Counted from the first letter of the stretch, positions 45,514 to 56,639 are shown. The stretch: 64,000 nt of DNA from Prescottella agglutinans (GCF_004011865.1 NZ_RKLP01000002.1:310001-374000); one strand, 5' to 3'. Notes: generated from the sequence alone by a model not told the origin. Numbers and translations: made by a program.

Positions 45514-46554
45514 CGGCGTCCGCTCCGCCGGATCCGCGGTGATCTCGGTGAACAGCGCCTCGATCGCCTCCGGATCGATGTCTGCGATCGCCGGAGGGTT
45601 CCAGGACGGGTTGCGGTCCTTGTCGACCAGAAGGGCCCGCACGCCCTCGATGAAGTCCGCGTTGCAGGTGACCTCGGCACCGAGCGTCAGCTCGAGATCC
45701 AGGCACTGCTCGAGGGTCAGGTCCGCGCCCCGACGCACCAGCTCCGCCGTGATCCACAGGCTGCTGGGCGCCACCGACGCCAGTTCCTCGCGGGTGGTCT
45801 TGGTCCACACGTCGTCGCCGGTGAGCCTGGCCACCATGTCCGCCAGAGTGCCCGACCCGAAGACGCGGTCGATCTCGGCCTGCCGCTCCGCCATCTCCGA
45901 CGCCGGCGCGTCGGTGACGTGGCGCGCCAGCACGGTGTCGAGGTCCCCGGCGCTCATCGCGCGAATGTCGGCGGCGAGCGCGTCGACCTTGTCACTGGTC
46001 ACGAAGTGGGTGGCCAGCCCGATGGCGACCGCGTCCGCGCCGGACGCGCGGGCACCGGTCAGGCCCAGGTACATTCCCGCGGCTCCGGTCAGCCGCGGCA
46101 GGAAGTAGCTGGCACCGACATCGGGGAAGAAGCCGATCGCCGTCTCGGGCATCGCGAGGCCGGCCCGCTCGGTCACCACACGCACCGAGCCGTGCACCGA
46201 GATGCCGAGCCCGCCACCCATCGCGTGCCCGTCGATCAGCGCGATGTACGGCTTGGGGTAGTTCGCGATGAGCGCGTTGAGCTTGTACTCGGTGGAGAAG
46301 AACTTGTGGACCGCGTTGGTGTCCCGGTCGAGCGAGGACTGGCGCACCGACTTGATATCGCCGCCCGCACAAAATGCCCGGTCCGATGAGCTGGTCACCA
46401 GGACCGCCGAGATCGCGTCGTCGTCGCGCCACTGCACCAGCGCGTCGTACATGTCGCGAATCATGCTGTTGTCCAAGGCGTTGAGCGCCCTGGGACGATC
46501 CAGCACGATCTCCGCGACACTGCCGTGCACACGGGTCTCGATGAACGACGTCAT
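45484..46554 (-). CDS. 3-hydroxyisobutyryl-CoA hydrolase-like (crotonase family)
   Basis: This 356-residue crotonase-superfamily enzyme of the hibch branch acts in valine degradation. The oxyanion-hole segments are VTSSSDRAFCAGGDIKSVRQ and IALIDGHAMGGGLGISVHG; the catalytic region is MPETAIGFFPDVGASYFLPRL (Glu and Asp). The C-terminal half has ADFIEGVRALLVDKDRNPSWNP, typical of the hydrolase rather than of a plain enoyl-CoA hydratase. The ATG at 46554 is chosen; the longer frame starts in doubtful sequence. Confidence 0.88.
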   Translation of the reverse strand: MTSFIETRVHGSVAEIVLDRPRALNALDNSMIRDMYDALVQWRDDDAISAVLVTSSSDRAFCAGGDIKSVRQSSLDRDTNAVHKFFSTEYKLNALIANYPKPYIALIDGHAMGGGLGISVHGSVRVVTERAGLAMPETAIGFFPDVGASYFLPRLTGAAGMYLGLTGARASGADAVAIGLATHFVTSDKVDALAADIRAMSAGDLDTVLARHVTDAPASEMAERQAEIDRVFGSGTLADMVARLTGDDVWTKTTREELASVAPSSLWITAELVRRGADLTLEQCLDLELTLGAEVTCNADFIEGVRALLVDKDRNPSWNPPAIADIDPEAIEALFTEITADPAERTPSGGHGKVQA

Positions 46555-46580
46555 CGTGCCTACCTCTCCTGTCGAACGAT

Positions 46581-47285
46581 TCACGGCCACAACGCGTCGG
46601 CTTGCCACCCGGCAGCCCCATCCGGGGTGCGACGGTAGCGGAGACGCAGGTGCCGTCGGCCCGGGTCTGCGTGCCAGAACTCGACTGCCGCCGGAACCAG
46701 ACACCAAGCCTGCCAGGTTTCCGAAACGAGCATTCGCTCGGCCTCCAGTTCGGCCGCCGCCGCCCGGACCGCGGCATCGTATTCGGCGACATCCGTGAGG
46801 ATCTCGCTCTGCCGACTCGCCGCCGCAACCGCCCGCGCCGTCGCCGACCGCTCCCGGAAGTCGCGTGCGCTCACATCGACGTCCCCGCGTTCCACCCCGC
46901 CACGTACCCGCACCTGACGGCCCTGCTCACGCCAGTAGAAGGTCAACGCCGCCGCGGGACGGGCGTCGAGTTGACGCGCCTTGGCCGAGCGCAAGTCACT
47001 CGAGAACCACCACCCGCGCGCGGTGACGTCCTTGAGCAGCAACGTGCGGGCGTCGGGGAATCCGGACTCGTCCACCGTCGACAGCGTCGCGACGTGCGGT
47101 TCCACCACCCCGGCCACGACGGCGTCCTCGAGCCAGGTCAGGAACAGCGGCACCGGGTCCGCGGGCAGTGCGGTGTCGCCGGGCATCGGCAGTCCGGTAG
47201 CGGGCGCACCGGCCGCGGCGCCGGGAATGGCTCGGATCCAACTGCGGGTGTCCGGGTACGACGCGCGGATCTGCCTGGCGGACAT
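46581..47285 (-). CDS. pdxH: Pyridoxamine 5'-phosphate oxidase
   Basis: This 234-residue FMN enzyme oxidises pyridoxamine or pyridoxine 5'-phosphate to PLP. Family motifs are VATLSTVDESGFPDARTLLLKDV, GWWFSSDLRSAKARQL, AALTFYWREQGRQVRVRG and the C-terminal W-x-A-W-x-L and FWHADPGRRHLRLRYRR (PNP-oxidase C-terminal dimerisation region). The ATG at 47285 removes a doubtful N-terminal extension. The gene ends 26 bases before the crotonase gene and may be co-transcribed with it. Confidence 0.93.
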   Translation of the reverse strand: MSARQIRASYPDTRSWIRAIPGAAAGAPATGLPMPGDTALPADPVPLFLTWLEDAVVAGVVEPHVATLSTVDESGFPDARTLLLKDVTARGWWFSSDLRSAKARQLDARPAAALTFYWREQGRQVRVRGGVERGDVDVSARDFRERSATARAVAAASRQSEILTDVAEYDAAVRAAAAELEAERMLVSETWQAWCLVPAAVEFWHADPGRRHLRLRYRRTPDGAAGWQADALWP

Positions 47286-47468
47286 ACGCGAAACCCTAGT
47301 CGTCCGCCCCGGCGACCGCCTACCCGCCGTGGCTGCCGCCGGTCGCACGAAGGCCGATCACGCCCACCGACCCGTCGTTCCGTCGTACGGAACGATCAAT
47401 TGCTGTGACGTGACACACAGTTGACGCTTTGGGTTCGTCGCCTGACGTAGCCGAAGCGAAGGAGTGCA

Positions 47469-48827
47469 ATGCAAGTTCCGTATCCCGCGCAGACCGATCC
47501 CTCCCCGAGGGATTCGCGCCGCGCCCTGGTCTCGAGCTTCCTGGGATCGACGGTCGAGTACTACGATTTCCTGCTCTACGGTGCCGCTGCAGGCCTGGTG
47601 TTTCCCACCCTGTTCTTCCCGGAGACGATGGATCCGGTACTCGGGTCGACACTCTCGTTCATCATCCTGCTCGCCGGATATGTCTCGCGCCCGATCGGCG
47701 GCATCCTCTTCGGCCACTTCGGCGACAAGTTCGGACGCAAGAACATTCTGGTCGTCACCTTGATGATGATGGGTCTCGTGTCCGTCGCGATCGGCCTCAT
47801 GCCGACCTACGCGACGATCGGGGTGGCCGCACCGCTGATCCTGGTCGCCCTCCGCGTCATCCAGGGTCTGGCCGTCGGCGGCGAATGGGCGGGTGCCACC
47901 CTGATGGCCGCCGAGCACGTGGGGCAGAACCGTCGCGGCCTCGCCGCATCGATCGCGGTCACGGGAGGCCCCACCGGGTCTGTCCTGGCGACGCTGGTCC
48001 TGGCCCTCTTCGCGGGGCTTCCGGACGACCAGTTCCTCAGCTGGGGCTGGCGCGTGCCGTTCCTGCTCTCCGCCGCCCTGGTGATCGTCGGTCTGTTCAT
48101 GCGCTACCGCGTGACGGAGTCCCCAGACTTCGCGAAGGCTCGGGCGGCCGGTGAGGTACACACCGGCACGCCGATCCTCCGCGTCCTGAAGAAGTACCCG
48201 GCATCCACGGTGTACGGAATTCTGGCGGCGGCCGGGCCGCTGTTCATGCAGGCGCTCCTCGCCGTGTGGATCGTCCCCTACGTCGCCGCCCAGGGGGTGG
48301 TGCCGCGCCAGGACGCCCTCTACATGCTCACCTTCTCCAGCGTCGTACACATCTTCGCGATCCCCTTCTTCGCCTGGCTCTCGGATCGATTCGGGCGCCG
48401 GCCGGTCATGCTCGTCGGTGGACTGGTCTCGGTCGTGCTCGTCTTCCCGATGTTCGCGCTGTTCAACTCCGACAGCTACTGGCTGGTCGCGATCGGCTTC
48501 CTGGTGGGCAACCCGATCATCCAGGCGTCGATGTACGGCCCGATCGGCGCCTTCCTCGCCGAGAAGTTCGAGACGCAGGACCGCTATACCGGTGTCTCCC
48601 TGACCTTCCAACTCGGCTCGGTCCTCGGCGCCGGCACCGCGCCGCTCATGGCGAACTGGCTCGTCGGACTCGGGAACGGCGGCGGCACCTCCAACATCGC
48701 CTGGTACTTCATCGGACTCATCGCACTGTCCGCGCTGGCGGTGTTCCTGTCCAAGGAGACCCTGAACCGGAGCGGCGGACAGGCCGAACCCACTCCCGCG
48801 CCCGTGCTGGACAACGTGGCCCGGTAG
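47469..48827 (+). CDS. MFS transporter, metabolite:H+ symporter (MHS) family
   Basis: This 452-residue polytopic membrane protein resembles shikimate, proline/betaine and alpha-ketoglutarate symporters. The MHS hallmarks are SFLGSTVEYYDFLLYGAAAGLVF at the N-terminus, PIGGILFGHFGDKFGRKNIL (MFS loop 2-3), VGGEWAGATLMAAEHVGQNRRGLAAS, and WGWRVPFLLSA. About twelve helices are expected. The substrate is unknown. It is preceded by a TTGACG-like element at 47417 and followed by a 13-bp inverted repeat. Confidence 0.92.
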   Translation: MQVPYPAQTDPSPRDSRRALVSSFLGSTVEYYDFLLYGAAAGLVFPTLFFPETMDPVLGSTLSFIILLAGYVSRPIGGILFGHFGDKFGRKNILVVTLMMMGLVSVAIGLMPTYATIGVAAPLILVALRVIQGLAVGGEWAGATLMAAEHVGQNRRGLAASIAVTGGPTGSVLATLVLALFAGLPDDQFLSWGWRVPFLLSAALVIVGLFMRYRVTESPDFAKARAAGEVHTGTPILRVLKKYPASTVYGILAAAGPLFMQALLAVWIVPYVAAQGVVPRQDALYMLTFSSVVHIFAIPFFAWLSDRFGRRPVMLVGGLVSVVLVFPMFALFNSDSYWLVAIGFLVGNPIIQASMYGPIGAFLAEKFETQDRYTGVSLTFQLGSVLGAGTAPLMANWLVGLGNGGGTSNIAWYFIGLIALSALAVFLSKETLNRSGGQAEPTPAPVLDNVAR

Positions 48828-48841
48828 CGCGCCGACGAGGA

Positions 48842-48899
48842 CGGGTCTCCTTCGAGCCCGGTGGTCTCCCCCAGCGGCCACCTCGACGAAGGAGACCCG
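48842..48899. terminator. Bidirectional terminator between MHS and VOC genes
   Basis: CGGGTCTCCTTCG and CGAAGGAGACCCG are exact 13-bp arms around a 32-base loop that contains a smaller GGTGG/CCACC stem. It lies between two convergent genes. Confidence 0.7.
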
Positions 48900-48921
48900 C
48901 TCTGGTCCGCCCACGCGTCCG

Positions 48922-49320
48922 TCAGGGCTTGACCGGGCCCGACAGCATCCAGCGGTGCCCGAACGGGTCGATCAGCGTCGCGTTGCGCCGGCCGTAGTTC
49001 TCCGAGATCCACCGCTCCACGGTGCCGCCGGCGTCGTGGGCCCGCGCCAGCACCGCGTCGGTGTCGTCGACCGGCAGCATCAGGCTCACCGACGTCGCGC
49101 CCGACTCGGGCGCGGTGAGCCCCATCTCCGGGAACTCCTCGGCCAGGTAGATCATGCCGGTCTGCAGGCGCAACTCGGCGTGCCCGATCCGGCCGTCGTC
49201 CATCACGATCGGCTCCCCCACCAGTTCGGCGCCGAACGCCTTCCGGTACCACTCCAGCGCCTCCCGCGCCCCGCGGACCGTCAGGTACGGCAGGGCGCCG
49301 GCCGGAGGGAAGTCCGTCAC
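48922..49320 (-). CDS. VOC family glyoxalase-like protein
   Basis: This 132-residue single-domain VOC protein of the PhnB/YraH-like group has PYLTVRGAREALEWYRKAFGAELVGEPIVMDDGRIGHAELRL at the start and WISENYGRRNATLIDPFGHRWMLS at the end. The GTG at 49320 overlaps the stop of the upstream SnoaL-like gene by 4 bases, which fixes the start. The substrate is unknown. Confidence 0.88.
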   Translation of the reverse strand: MTDFPPAGALPYLTVRGAREALEWYRKAFGAELVGEPIVMDDGRIGHAELRLQTGMIYLAEEFPEMGLTAPESGATSVSLMLPVDDTDAVLARAHDAGGTVERWISENYGRRNATLIDPFGHRWMLSGPVKP

Positions 49321-49811
49321 GGGGCCACCCCGGGCACCCCCGACTGCGGCGACCCGATCAGCGCCCACCGGTTCGAGGTGAGCCGGAAGCTCGGCATGTC
49401 GGCCAGCGAGTACACCGACTCGTAGGTGCGCTCGTACGCGGTGTGCGCGATCTTCCACCGTCCGGCGGCGTCCTTCGCGTACCGGTCCTGGTAGAACGCG
49501 GCGCCGTGCATCAGCATCTGGTCGCCGGGCACCACGACCGTGTCGGACAGGTACCAGATACCCGTCGCGGTGTCGCCGTGCACGTCGATCTCCGGGTGGC
49601 CGCAGTGGTGCTCGGTGATGACGTGCGGACCGAGCGTGTCCTGCAGGAACGACACGAAGGCGTCCCGCGAGTCGAACCGCAGATGCTCGGCGTAGGTGGC
49701 CGTCGCGTCGGGCAGCAGGGTGTCCGCGAAATCGACCCAGGACTTCGTGTCGAGGGCGCGCACGTACCGGTACTTGAGCCGACTGATCTCGGCTATCGCC
49801 TCCAGATCCAC
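49317..49811 (-). CDS. SnoaL-like / NTF2-fold protein
   Basis: This 164-residue NTF2-fold protein of the SnoaL_4 group has an N-terminal helix IAEISRLKYRYVRALDTKSWVDFADTLLPDATATY, a conserved HHCGHPEIDV region and DAAGRWKIAHTAYERTYESVY. The family contains cyclases, isomerases and proteins of unknown role; the function here is unknown. It is translationally coupled to the VOC gene. Confidence 0.85.
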   Translation of the reverse strand: MDLEAIAEISRLKYRYVRALDTKSWVDFADTLLPDATATYAEHLRFDSRDAFVSFLQDTLGPHVITEHHCGHPEIDVHGDTATGIWYLSDTVVVPGDQMLMHGAAFYQDRYAKDAAGRWKIAHTAYERTYESVYSLADMPSFRLTSNRWALIGSPQSGVPGVAP

Positions 49812-49934
49812 GATGCCCGCCCTCCACCCCGCGCGTACGGTACTAGTGCAGGCTAACCGTCACCGCAGGTATCTGGGGCCGGTAGCGGCATTATCGTTGC
49901 ACGCGAATACGAACGGGACGATTCGCCGACGGGG

Positions 49935-51724
<1,790 letters not shown>

Positions 51725-51725
<1 letters not shown>

Positions 51726-52672
51726 CAGTGGCTGCCTTCCGGCTCGGGGTCGATCACGCGTGCGCCGGGCACCGGCCCGCTCGCGACGCGCACGGTGCGG
51801 CACACTCCCGCACCCGAGAGCTCCGCGCCCACCGCGACGGCGGCGTCGGCATCCGCGCACAGGAACGCGCAGGTGGGCCCGGATCCGGACACGATGCCGG
51901 CAAGGGCGCCGGCGGTCACGCCCGCCCGGAGGGTGCGCCGCAGTTCGGGGGCCAGCGACAGGGCCGCCGACTGCAGGTCGTTGCCGAGCAGCGGTGCCAG
52001 CGCCTCGGCGTCGCCGGACGCGAGGGCGTGCATCAGGTCGGCTGCGTCGCCGACGCGGGGCGGCCGGCCCTCGGCGCGGAGCCGATCCAGTTCGCGGAAC
52101 ACCGTCGGGGTCGACAGCCCGCCCTTCGCGAGCGCGAGCACCCAGTGGAAGGTGTTGCGGGACAGGACGGGCAGCAGCTTCTCGCCACGCCCGGTGCCGA
52201 ACGCGGTACCGCCGTGGAGGCTGAACGGGACGTCGCTGCCGAGTCGCGCCGCGAACTCGCCGAGGGCGTCGCGGTCCAGGCCGAGTCGCCACAGTTCGTC
52301 GAGGGCCACCAGCGCGGCCGCCGCGTCGGCGCTGCCGCCGGCCATGCCGCCCGCGACCGGGATGCCCTTGACGATCGAGATCTCGACGTCGGGGGCGATG
52401 CCGGCCTCGGCCGCGAGCATCTCCGCGGCCTTCCAGACCAGATTGGAGGCGTCGGTGGGCACCGAGTCGGCACCCTCACCACGCACCCGCACCGTGAGGG
52501 TCTCGGCGGGGACGACGGACACGTCGTCGGTGAGCGAGAGCGCCTGGAAGACGGTCGTCAGTTCGTGGTAGCCGTCCTCCCGCAGGTCCCCGACTGCCAG
52601 GTGCAGGTTGACCTTGGACGGGGCCCGGACCGTGACGGGGCGAGGAACGACGGACAGCACAGGTTCCAACAA
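51725..52672 (-). CDS. ispE: 4-diphosphocytidyl-2-C-methyl-D-erythritol kinase IspE
   Basis: IspE phosphorylates CDP-ME in the MEP isoprenoid pathway. The 315-residue GHMP-kinase protein has [33 protein letters not shown] near the N-terminus, the ATP loop [45 protein letters not shown], and [13 protein letters not shown]. The start looks like TTG at 52672; a GTG at 52660 is possible. It keeps its mycobacterial linkage to rsmA only loosely, since about 11 kb intervenes. Confidence 0.95.
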
Positions 52673-52733
52673 TAGGCGGTGCGCCCGAGGGGACGAAAAC
52701 GCACCTCAGGCGCACTTCCCCGCCGTCGAATCG

Positions 52734-53477
52734 CTATCGCACCGACCGCACGCCCACACCGAGTCCCACCACGGCGACGGTGACCGCCGCGATCACGCCC
52801 GACAGCACCGTCCCGGACGCCAGATCGCCCGCGAACAGGGCGCGCTCGGCGTCGACGACGTAGCCGAGCGGGTTGATCGAGACGAGCGCTCGCATCCAGC
52901 CCGGGGCGTCGTCGAGCGGCAGCATCGTGCCCGACAGGATGAGCATCGGGAACATCAGCGTCTGCTGCACCACCCAGAACATCCAGTCCTGGTCCCGCAC
53001 GGCCAGCGCCAGCGCATACGACAGCGCGCCGAGGCCCACCCCGAACACGCCGAGCACGGCGATACCGACGACGGCGCCGAGCGGATCGACGTCGAGCCCC
53101 AGCGGCAGCGCCACCAGGATGATCAGAACCGCCTGCGCCGCAAGGGGAACCATCTCCTTCGCGGCCCGGCCGATCAGCAGCGACGAGCGGTGCAGCGGCG
53201 TGACGAGCATCCGTTCGTGCGAGCCCTGCTGCATCTCCATCAGCAGATTCGAGCCCGTCATCGAGGTGCCGAAGATCGCGATCATCACCAGCACCCCGGG
53301 GATGAACCAGTTCCACACGCCCTCCCCCATACCGGGGACGGTCTTCAACAGCGGGCCGAACAGCGCGAGCAGGATCAGCGGCTGAGCGAGGCTGAACACC
53401 ACGCTCACGGGGTCGCGCAGCGTAGGCCGCAGTTCACGGGTCATGACGATGCCGCTGTCGCGGACGATTCCGGTCAT
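52734..53477 (-). CDS. ABC-2 type exporter permease (DrrB-like)
   Basis: This 247-residue membrane protein of the daunorubicin-type ABC exporter family has about six hydrophobic helices. Features are the N-terminal region with a DPVSVVFSLAQPLILLALFG stretch, FIPGVLVMIAIFGTSMTGSNLLMEMQQGSHERMLVTPLHRSSLLIGR (family-conserved), and PLDDAPGWMRALVSINPLGYVVDAERALFAG near the C-terminus. I chose the ATG at 53477, with AGGAGA 6 bases upstream; a GTG at 53534 overlapping the ATPase stop is also possible. It works with the following ATPase. Confidence 0.88.
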   Translation of the reverse strand: MTGIVRDSGIVMTRELRPTLRDPVSVVFSLAQPLILLALFGPLLKTVPGMGEGVWNWFIPGVLVMIAIFGTSMTGSNLLMEMQQGSHERMLVTPLHRSSLLIGRAAKEMVPLAAQAVLIILVALPLGLDVDPLGAVVGIAVLGVFGVGLGALSYALALAVRDQDWMFWVVQQTLMFPMLILSGTMLPLDDAPGWMRALVSINPLGYVVDAERALFAGDLASGTVLSGVIAAVTVAVVGLGVGVRSVR

Positions 53478-53530
53478 GAGAAGTCTCCTCGGTGGGGTCG
53501 GATGGTCGAGCGGTGCGGAAGGGGCGGGGT

Positions 53531-54499
53531 TCACGCGGCGGCCGTCTCACGTAGGCTGCGTCCGGTCAGGCCGAGGAAGACGTCGTCGAGTGTGGGCCGC
53601 GCGATCGCGGCGGTCGCGACGCGCAGGCCGTGGTCCTCGGCCACCCGGAACAGTTCGGGCAGGGTCACCTCGCCCTCGCGGGTCCGCACCTCGACGACGG
53701 CACCGGTCACCGTGACGTCGCGGACCGTCACGAGGCCTGCTGCGAGACCCGCGGCGCGGGTCGCCGCCGCCGGGTCGTCGAACCCGACGGTCAACAGGTC
53801 GCCGGCCAGTTCGGACTTGAGCGCGGACGCGGTGTCGTCGGCGATCACCGTGCCGCGGTCGATGACGATCACCCGTTCGGCCATCGCGTCGGCCTCTTCG
53901 AGGTAATGGGTGGTGAGCACGATCGTGGTGCCCATCCGGGCGCGCAGTCGCAGGATGTGTTCCCACAGGTTGGCGCGGCTCTGCGGGTCCATGCCGGTGG
54001 TCGGCTCGTCGAGGAACAGCAGCGGCGGCCGGTGGACCAGACCGAGCGCGATGTCGAGCCGTCGGCGCTGACCGCCCGAGAGCGTGCTGACCTTCCGGGT
54101 GGCCAGGTCTTCGAGATCGAGGGCGTCGAGGAGTTCGTCCGCGCGGGTGTCCGACGCCGGCTTGGTCATGCCGTAGCAGCGTCCCTGCGTCACCAACTCG
54201 TCCCGGACCCGCTGATTGTGCCCGGCCCCGCTCCCCTGCCCGACGTAGCCGATCCGGCGCCGCACCTCGTCGCGGTCCGCGGTGACGTCGAAGCCGGCGA
54301 CCGTCGCGCGCCCCGCGGTCGGCGGCAGCAGCGTCGTCAGCATCCGCAGCGTCGTCGACTTGCCCGCACCGTTGGGCCCGAGCAACGCCACCAACTCGCC
54401 GTCGGCAACCTCGAGATCGACGTCGACGACCGCGTCGACCGTGTTCTTGCCCTGCTTGAAGCGTTTGGTCAGACCCTCCGTGCGGATCATCGCGTGCAT
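53531..54499 (-). CDS. ABC transporter ATP-binding protein (DrrA-like)
   Basis: This 322-residue ATPase powers the DrrB-like permease. Motifs are LLGPNGAGKSTTLRMLTTLLPPTAG (Walker A), a Q-loop region VGQGSGAGHNQRVRDELVTQGRCYG, LSGGQRRRLDIALGLVHRP (signature) and LFLDEPTTGMD (Walker B), then TTHYLEEADAMAER and a C-terminal extension ending VFLGLTGRSL, typical of DrrA-type ATPases. The ATG at 54499 has GGAGG upstream. It is divergent from a WYL regulator. The exported substrate (drug or lipid) is unknown. Confidence 0.9.
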   Translation of the reverse strand: MHAMIRTEGLTKRFKQGKNTVDAVVDVDLEVADGELVALLGPNGAGKSTTLRMLTTLLPPTAGRATVAGFDVTADRDEVRRRIGYVGQGSGAGHNQRVRDELVTQGRCYGMTKPASDTRADELLDALDLEDLATRKVSTLSGGQRRRLDIALGLVHRPPLLFLDEPTTGMDPQSRANLWEHILRLRARMGTTIVLTTHYLEEADAMAERVIVIDRGTVIADDTASALKSELAGDLLTVGFDDPAAATRAAGLAAGLVTVRDVTVTGAVVEVRTREGEVTLPELFRVAEDHGLRVATAAIARPTLDDVFLGLTGRSLRETAAA

Positions 54500-54555
54500 C
54501 GTGATGCCTCCCCGTTCCGTGTCGATTCGTCTCTCGACACGAAAGCTACGACCTA

Positions 54556-54578
54556 TTGAGGACACCTAGCGTCCGCAA
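54556..54578. promoter_or_regulatory. Candidate operator dyad between exporter and WYL regulator
   Basis: TTG-n-GGAC and GTCC-n-CAA are inverted arms around a 7-base spacer (ACCTAGC). The core GGAC-N7-GTCC and its distance (24 bases before the ATG at 54599) match the dyad in front of the WYL regulator at 2569-3597. Confidence 0.6.
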
Positions 54579-54598
54579 TATCTGGGATGCTTCGACGC

Positions 54599-55567
54599 AT
54601 GCGGGAAACATCGGCACGGCTGCTCCGGCTGCTCTCCCTGCTCCAGACCCGACGGGACTGGTCCGGTCTGGAGCTGGCCGAGCGCCTGGACATCACCCCA
54701 CGGACGGTGCGCCGCGACGTCGACAAGCTGCGCGGCCTCGGCTACCCCGTCGACGCGACCGTCGGCGTCGGCGGCGGGTACCGGCTCGGCGCGGGCGCGG
54801 AGATGCCACCCCTGCTGCTCGACGACGACGAGGTACTCGCCGTCGCGCTCGGCCTGCAGTCCGGTGCCACGGGCGCCGTCCTGGGGATCGGGGAGTCGTC
54901 GGTACGGGCGCTCACCAAGCTGCGGCAGGTGATGCCGTCACGGCTGCGCCATCGCCTCGAGGCGCTGCAGGTGGACGTGGTGCAGCGCGAACCGGCGCCC
55001 AGCGCGGTCGACGCCGCGGTGCTGTCCGCGATCGCGTCGGTGTGCCACGGCCACGAGCGCCTCCGGTTCGACTACCGGACCCACGACGGCAGCGAGAGCC
55101 GACGCGAGGTGGAGCCGTATCGGCTGGTCCGCTCCGGGCAGCGGTGGTACCTCGTCGCATGGGACCTGACGAGGGAGGACTGGCGGTCCTTCCGGGTCGA
55201 TCGCATGGACCCCAAGATCCCGACCGGACCGCGCTTCACACCCCGGGAGCTACCGCCGGGCGGGGCCGCCGAGTTCGTCGCGCGCGGCGTCGGCAGTGCG
55301 GTGACCCGGGTGCGCGCTCGCGTGCTGCTCCACGCCCCGATCGAGGACATCGCCCCGATGGTCGACGCGGCATGGGGCACGCTCGAGGTCGCCCCCGACG
55401 ATCGCTGTGTGGTCGCGCTCGGGAGCGACTCGGTGCGGTCGATCGCACGATGGCTGAGCGCGTTCGACGTCGACTTCACGGTGCTCGACCCGCCCGAACT
55501 GCGCGATGAGTGCCGGCGCCGCGCCGAGCATCACGCGCTGGTCGCCGAACGCTACCGCGGCGCCTGA
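54599..55567 (+). CDS. WYL-domain transcriptional regulator (second copy)
   Basis: This 322-residue regulator has an N-terminal HTH (RLLRLLSLLQTRRDWSGLELAERLDITPRTVRRDVDKLRGLGYPV, wing VGGGYRLGAGAEMPPLLLDDDE) and a WYL domain (LRFDYRTHDGSESRREVEPYRLVRSGQRWYLVAWDL, WRSFRVDRMDP). It resembles the regulator at 2569-3597 in order, spacing and residues, so the two are paralogues. I chose the ATG at 54599 over one at 54587. It is divergent from the DrrAB-type exporter. Its 3' end overlaps the convergent SnoaL-like gene by 16 bases. Confidence 0.9.
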   Translation: MRETSARLLRLLSLLQTRRDWSGLELAERLDITPRTVRRDVDKLRGLGYPVDATVGVGGGYRLGAGAEMPPLLLDDDEVLAVALGLQSGATGAVLGIGESSVRALTKLRQVMPSRLRHRLEALQVDVVQREPAPSAVDAAVLSAIASVCHGHERLRFDYRTHDGSESRREVEPYRLVRSGQRWYLVAWDLTREDWRSFRVDRMDPKIPTGPRFTPRELPPGGAAEFVARGVGSAVTRVRARVLLHAPIEDIAPMVDAAWGTLEVAPDDRCVVALGSDSVRSIARWLSAFDVDFTVLDPPELRDECRRRAEHHALVAERYRGA

Positions 55568-56022
55568 CCCGGCACGTCCATCCAGCCGCTGCCGGTGTCG
55601 TTGCGGATCCAGTCGACCTCGATCCGGCGGTCCGCGATGGCCCACCGTCCGTCGCGGCGCTCGAAACGGTCGAGGTAGCGCAGCCAGACGACGAGGAAGT
55701 TGCGGGTCGGGTTGCCCGCGTCGGCCGCGCTGGTGTGCTGCGCCATCGCATAGATCTCGGTATCGGCGGTGTCGCCGTCGAGTTCGATCGACTGGGTGCC
55801 CGCGAAGTGGAACGTGCGGTCGAAGAGTCCGAAGCCGGCCGGGTCGGCCAGGAACTGCATGAAGTCGTCGATGCCGCCCTGATAGAACGGCGCGTAGTCG
55901 TTGTGCGCGTCGTCGAAGAAGCAACTCCGTACCACCGCCCAGTCCCGGCGGTCGACGCCCTGGAAATAGCGGTGCAGCACGTCGCCGATCTCGGCGCGGT
56001 CACTCAACTCCTCGGGCGTCAC
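55552..56022 (-). CDS. SnoaL-like / NTF2-fold protein
   Basis: This 156-residue NTF2-fold protein is of the same broad SnoaL_4 group as the gene at 49317: it has an N-terminal helix LSDRAEIGDVLHRYFQGVDRRDWAVVRSCFFDDAHNDY, HFAGTQSIELDGDTADTEIYAMAQH, and a C-terminal strand region DGRWAIADRRIEVDWIRND. The GTG at 56022 has GGAGGG upstream. The function is unknown. Confidence 0.8.
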   Translation of the reverse strand: MTPEELSDRAEIGDVLHRYFQGVDRRDWAVVRSCFFDDAHNDYAPFYQGGIDDFMQFLADPAGFGLFDRTFHFAGTQSIELDGDTADTEIYAMAQHTSAADAGNPTRNFLVVWLRYLDRFERRDGRWAIADRRIEVDWIRNDTGSGWMDVPGQAPR

Positions 56023-56106
56023 GTCGGCCCCCTCCGTCTCGTCGGCTCGGTTGCCGAACCCTAGCGCCGAACCCGGTGCCGGTGCGACGAATCGGGCCGG
56101 AGACAC

Positions 56107-56145
56107 GACACGGGCCCCACTCCGGGAAGGAGTGGGGCCCGTGTC
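56107..56145 (-). terminator. 17-bp terminator hairpin of the cold-shock gene
   Basis: GACACGGGCCCCACTCC and GGAGTGGGGCCCGTGTC form a perfect 17-bp stem with a 5-base loop, 40 bases past the stop of the cold-shock gene. It is the longest hairpin stem I noticed in the window. Confidence 0.85.
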
Positions 56146-56185
56146 TCGTCATGCGCCCGGCTCAGCCGGGCAGATCCGAGTCAGC

Positions 56186-56389
56186 TCAGACAGCGGTGAC
56201 GTCGGTGGCCTGCGGGCCCTTGTTGCCCTGGCCGATCTCGAAACGCACGCGCTGGTTCTCTTCCAGGGTGCGGAAGCCGTTGGTCTGAATGGCCGAGTAG
56301 TGGACGAAGACGTCGGCGGAGCCGTCGTCGGGCGCGATGAAGCCGAAGCCCTTTTCAGCGTTGAACCACTTCACGGTGCCTTCTGCCAT
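56186..56389 (-). CDS. cspA: Cold-shock-domain RNA chaperone (CspA family)
   Basis: This 67-residue cold-shock protein destabilises RNA hairpins. It has the RNP1 motif [11 protein letters not shown] and RNP2 DVFVHYSAI, with conserved [11 protein letters not shown]. The ATG at 56389 has GAGGAG upstream. The upstream about 170 bases include a long possible leader, as is usual for csp genes. It has its own terminator. Confidence 0.95.
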   Translation of the reverse strand: MAEGTVKWFNAEKGFGFIAPDDGSADVFVHYSAIQTNGFRTLEENQRVRFEIGQGNKGPQATDVTAV

Positions 56390-56639
56390 GTTTCTTTTCT
56401 CTCCTCTTACACAGTGCAAACTCGGGAAACTCCAGGTCAGGGATTCCCGGGCCGGTGTTACTCGGCGGCTACGTCGCTCTCAGGAGAGACTCGTCCGCCC
56501 GCAACTTCAGGATTTGCGAGCGTGGACTAACACAAACACAAAAACTACGACCGAGATCAGTCAACCACAACCAGCGCCGCTGCGCACCGGTCCGGCCCAG
56601 ACGTGTCGCACGTCTCGAAATCGACCCCTTGCGTCCTGA
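56390..56639. other. cspA leader and intergenic region
   Basis: About 250 bases lie between cspA and the copper operators. The stretch at 56525-56575 is locally AC-rich and AT-richer than its surroundings, which would suit a csp promoter or 5' leader on the minus strand. I see no coding frame I can support. Confidence 0.4.

Noticed and set aside
51726-52292. A longer N-terminus for the ABC-F gene that ends at 51725
   Set aside because: The extension lies inside ispE and reads as Arg/Pro-rich shadow; the ATGA overlap at 51725 gives a natural start.
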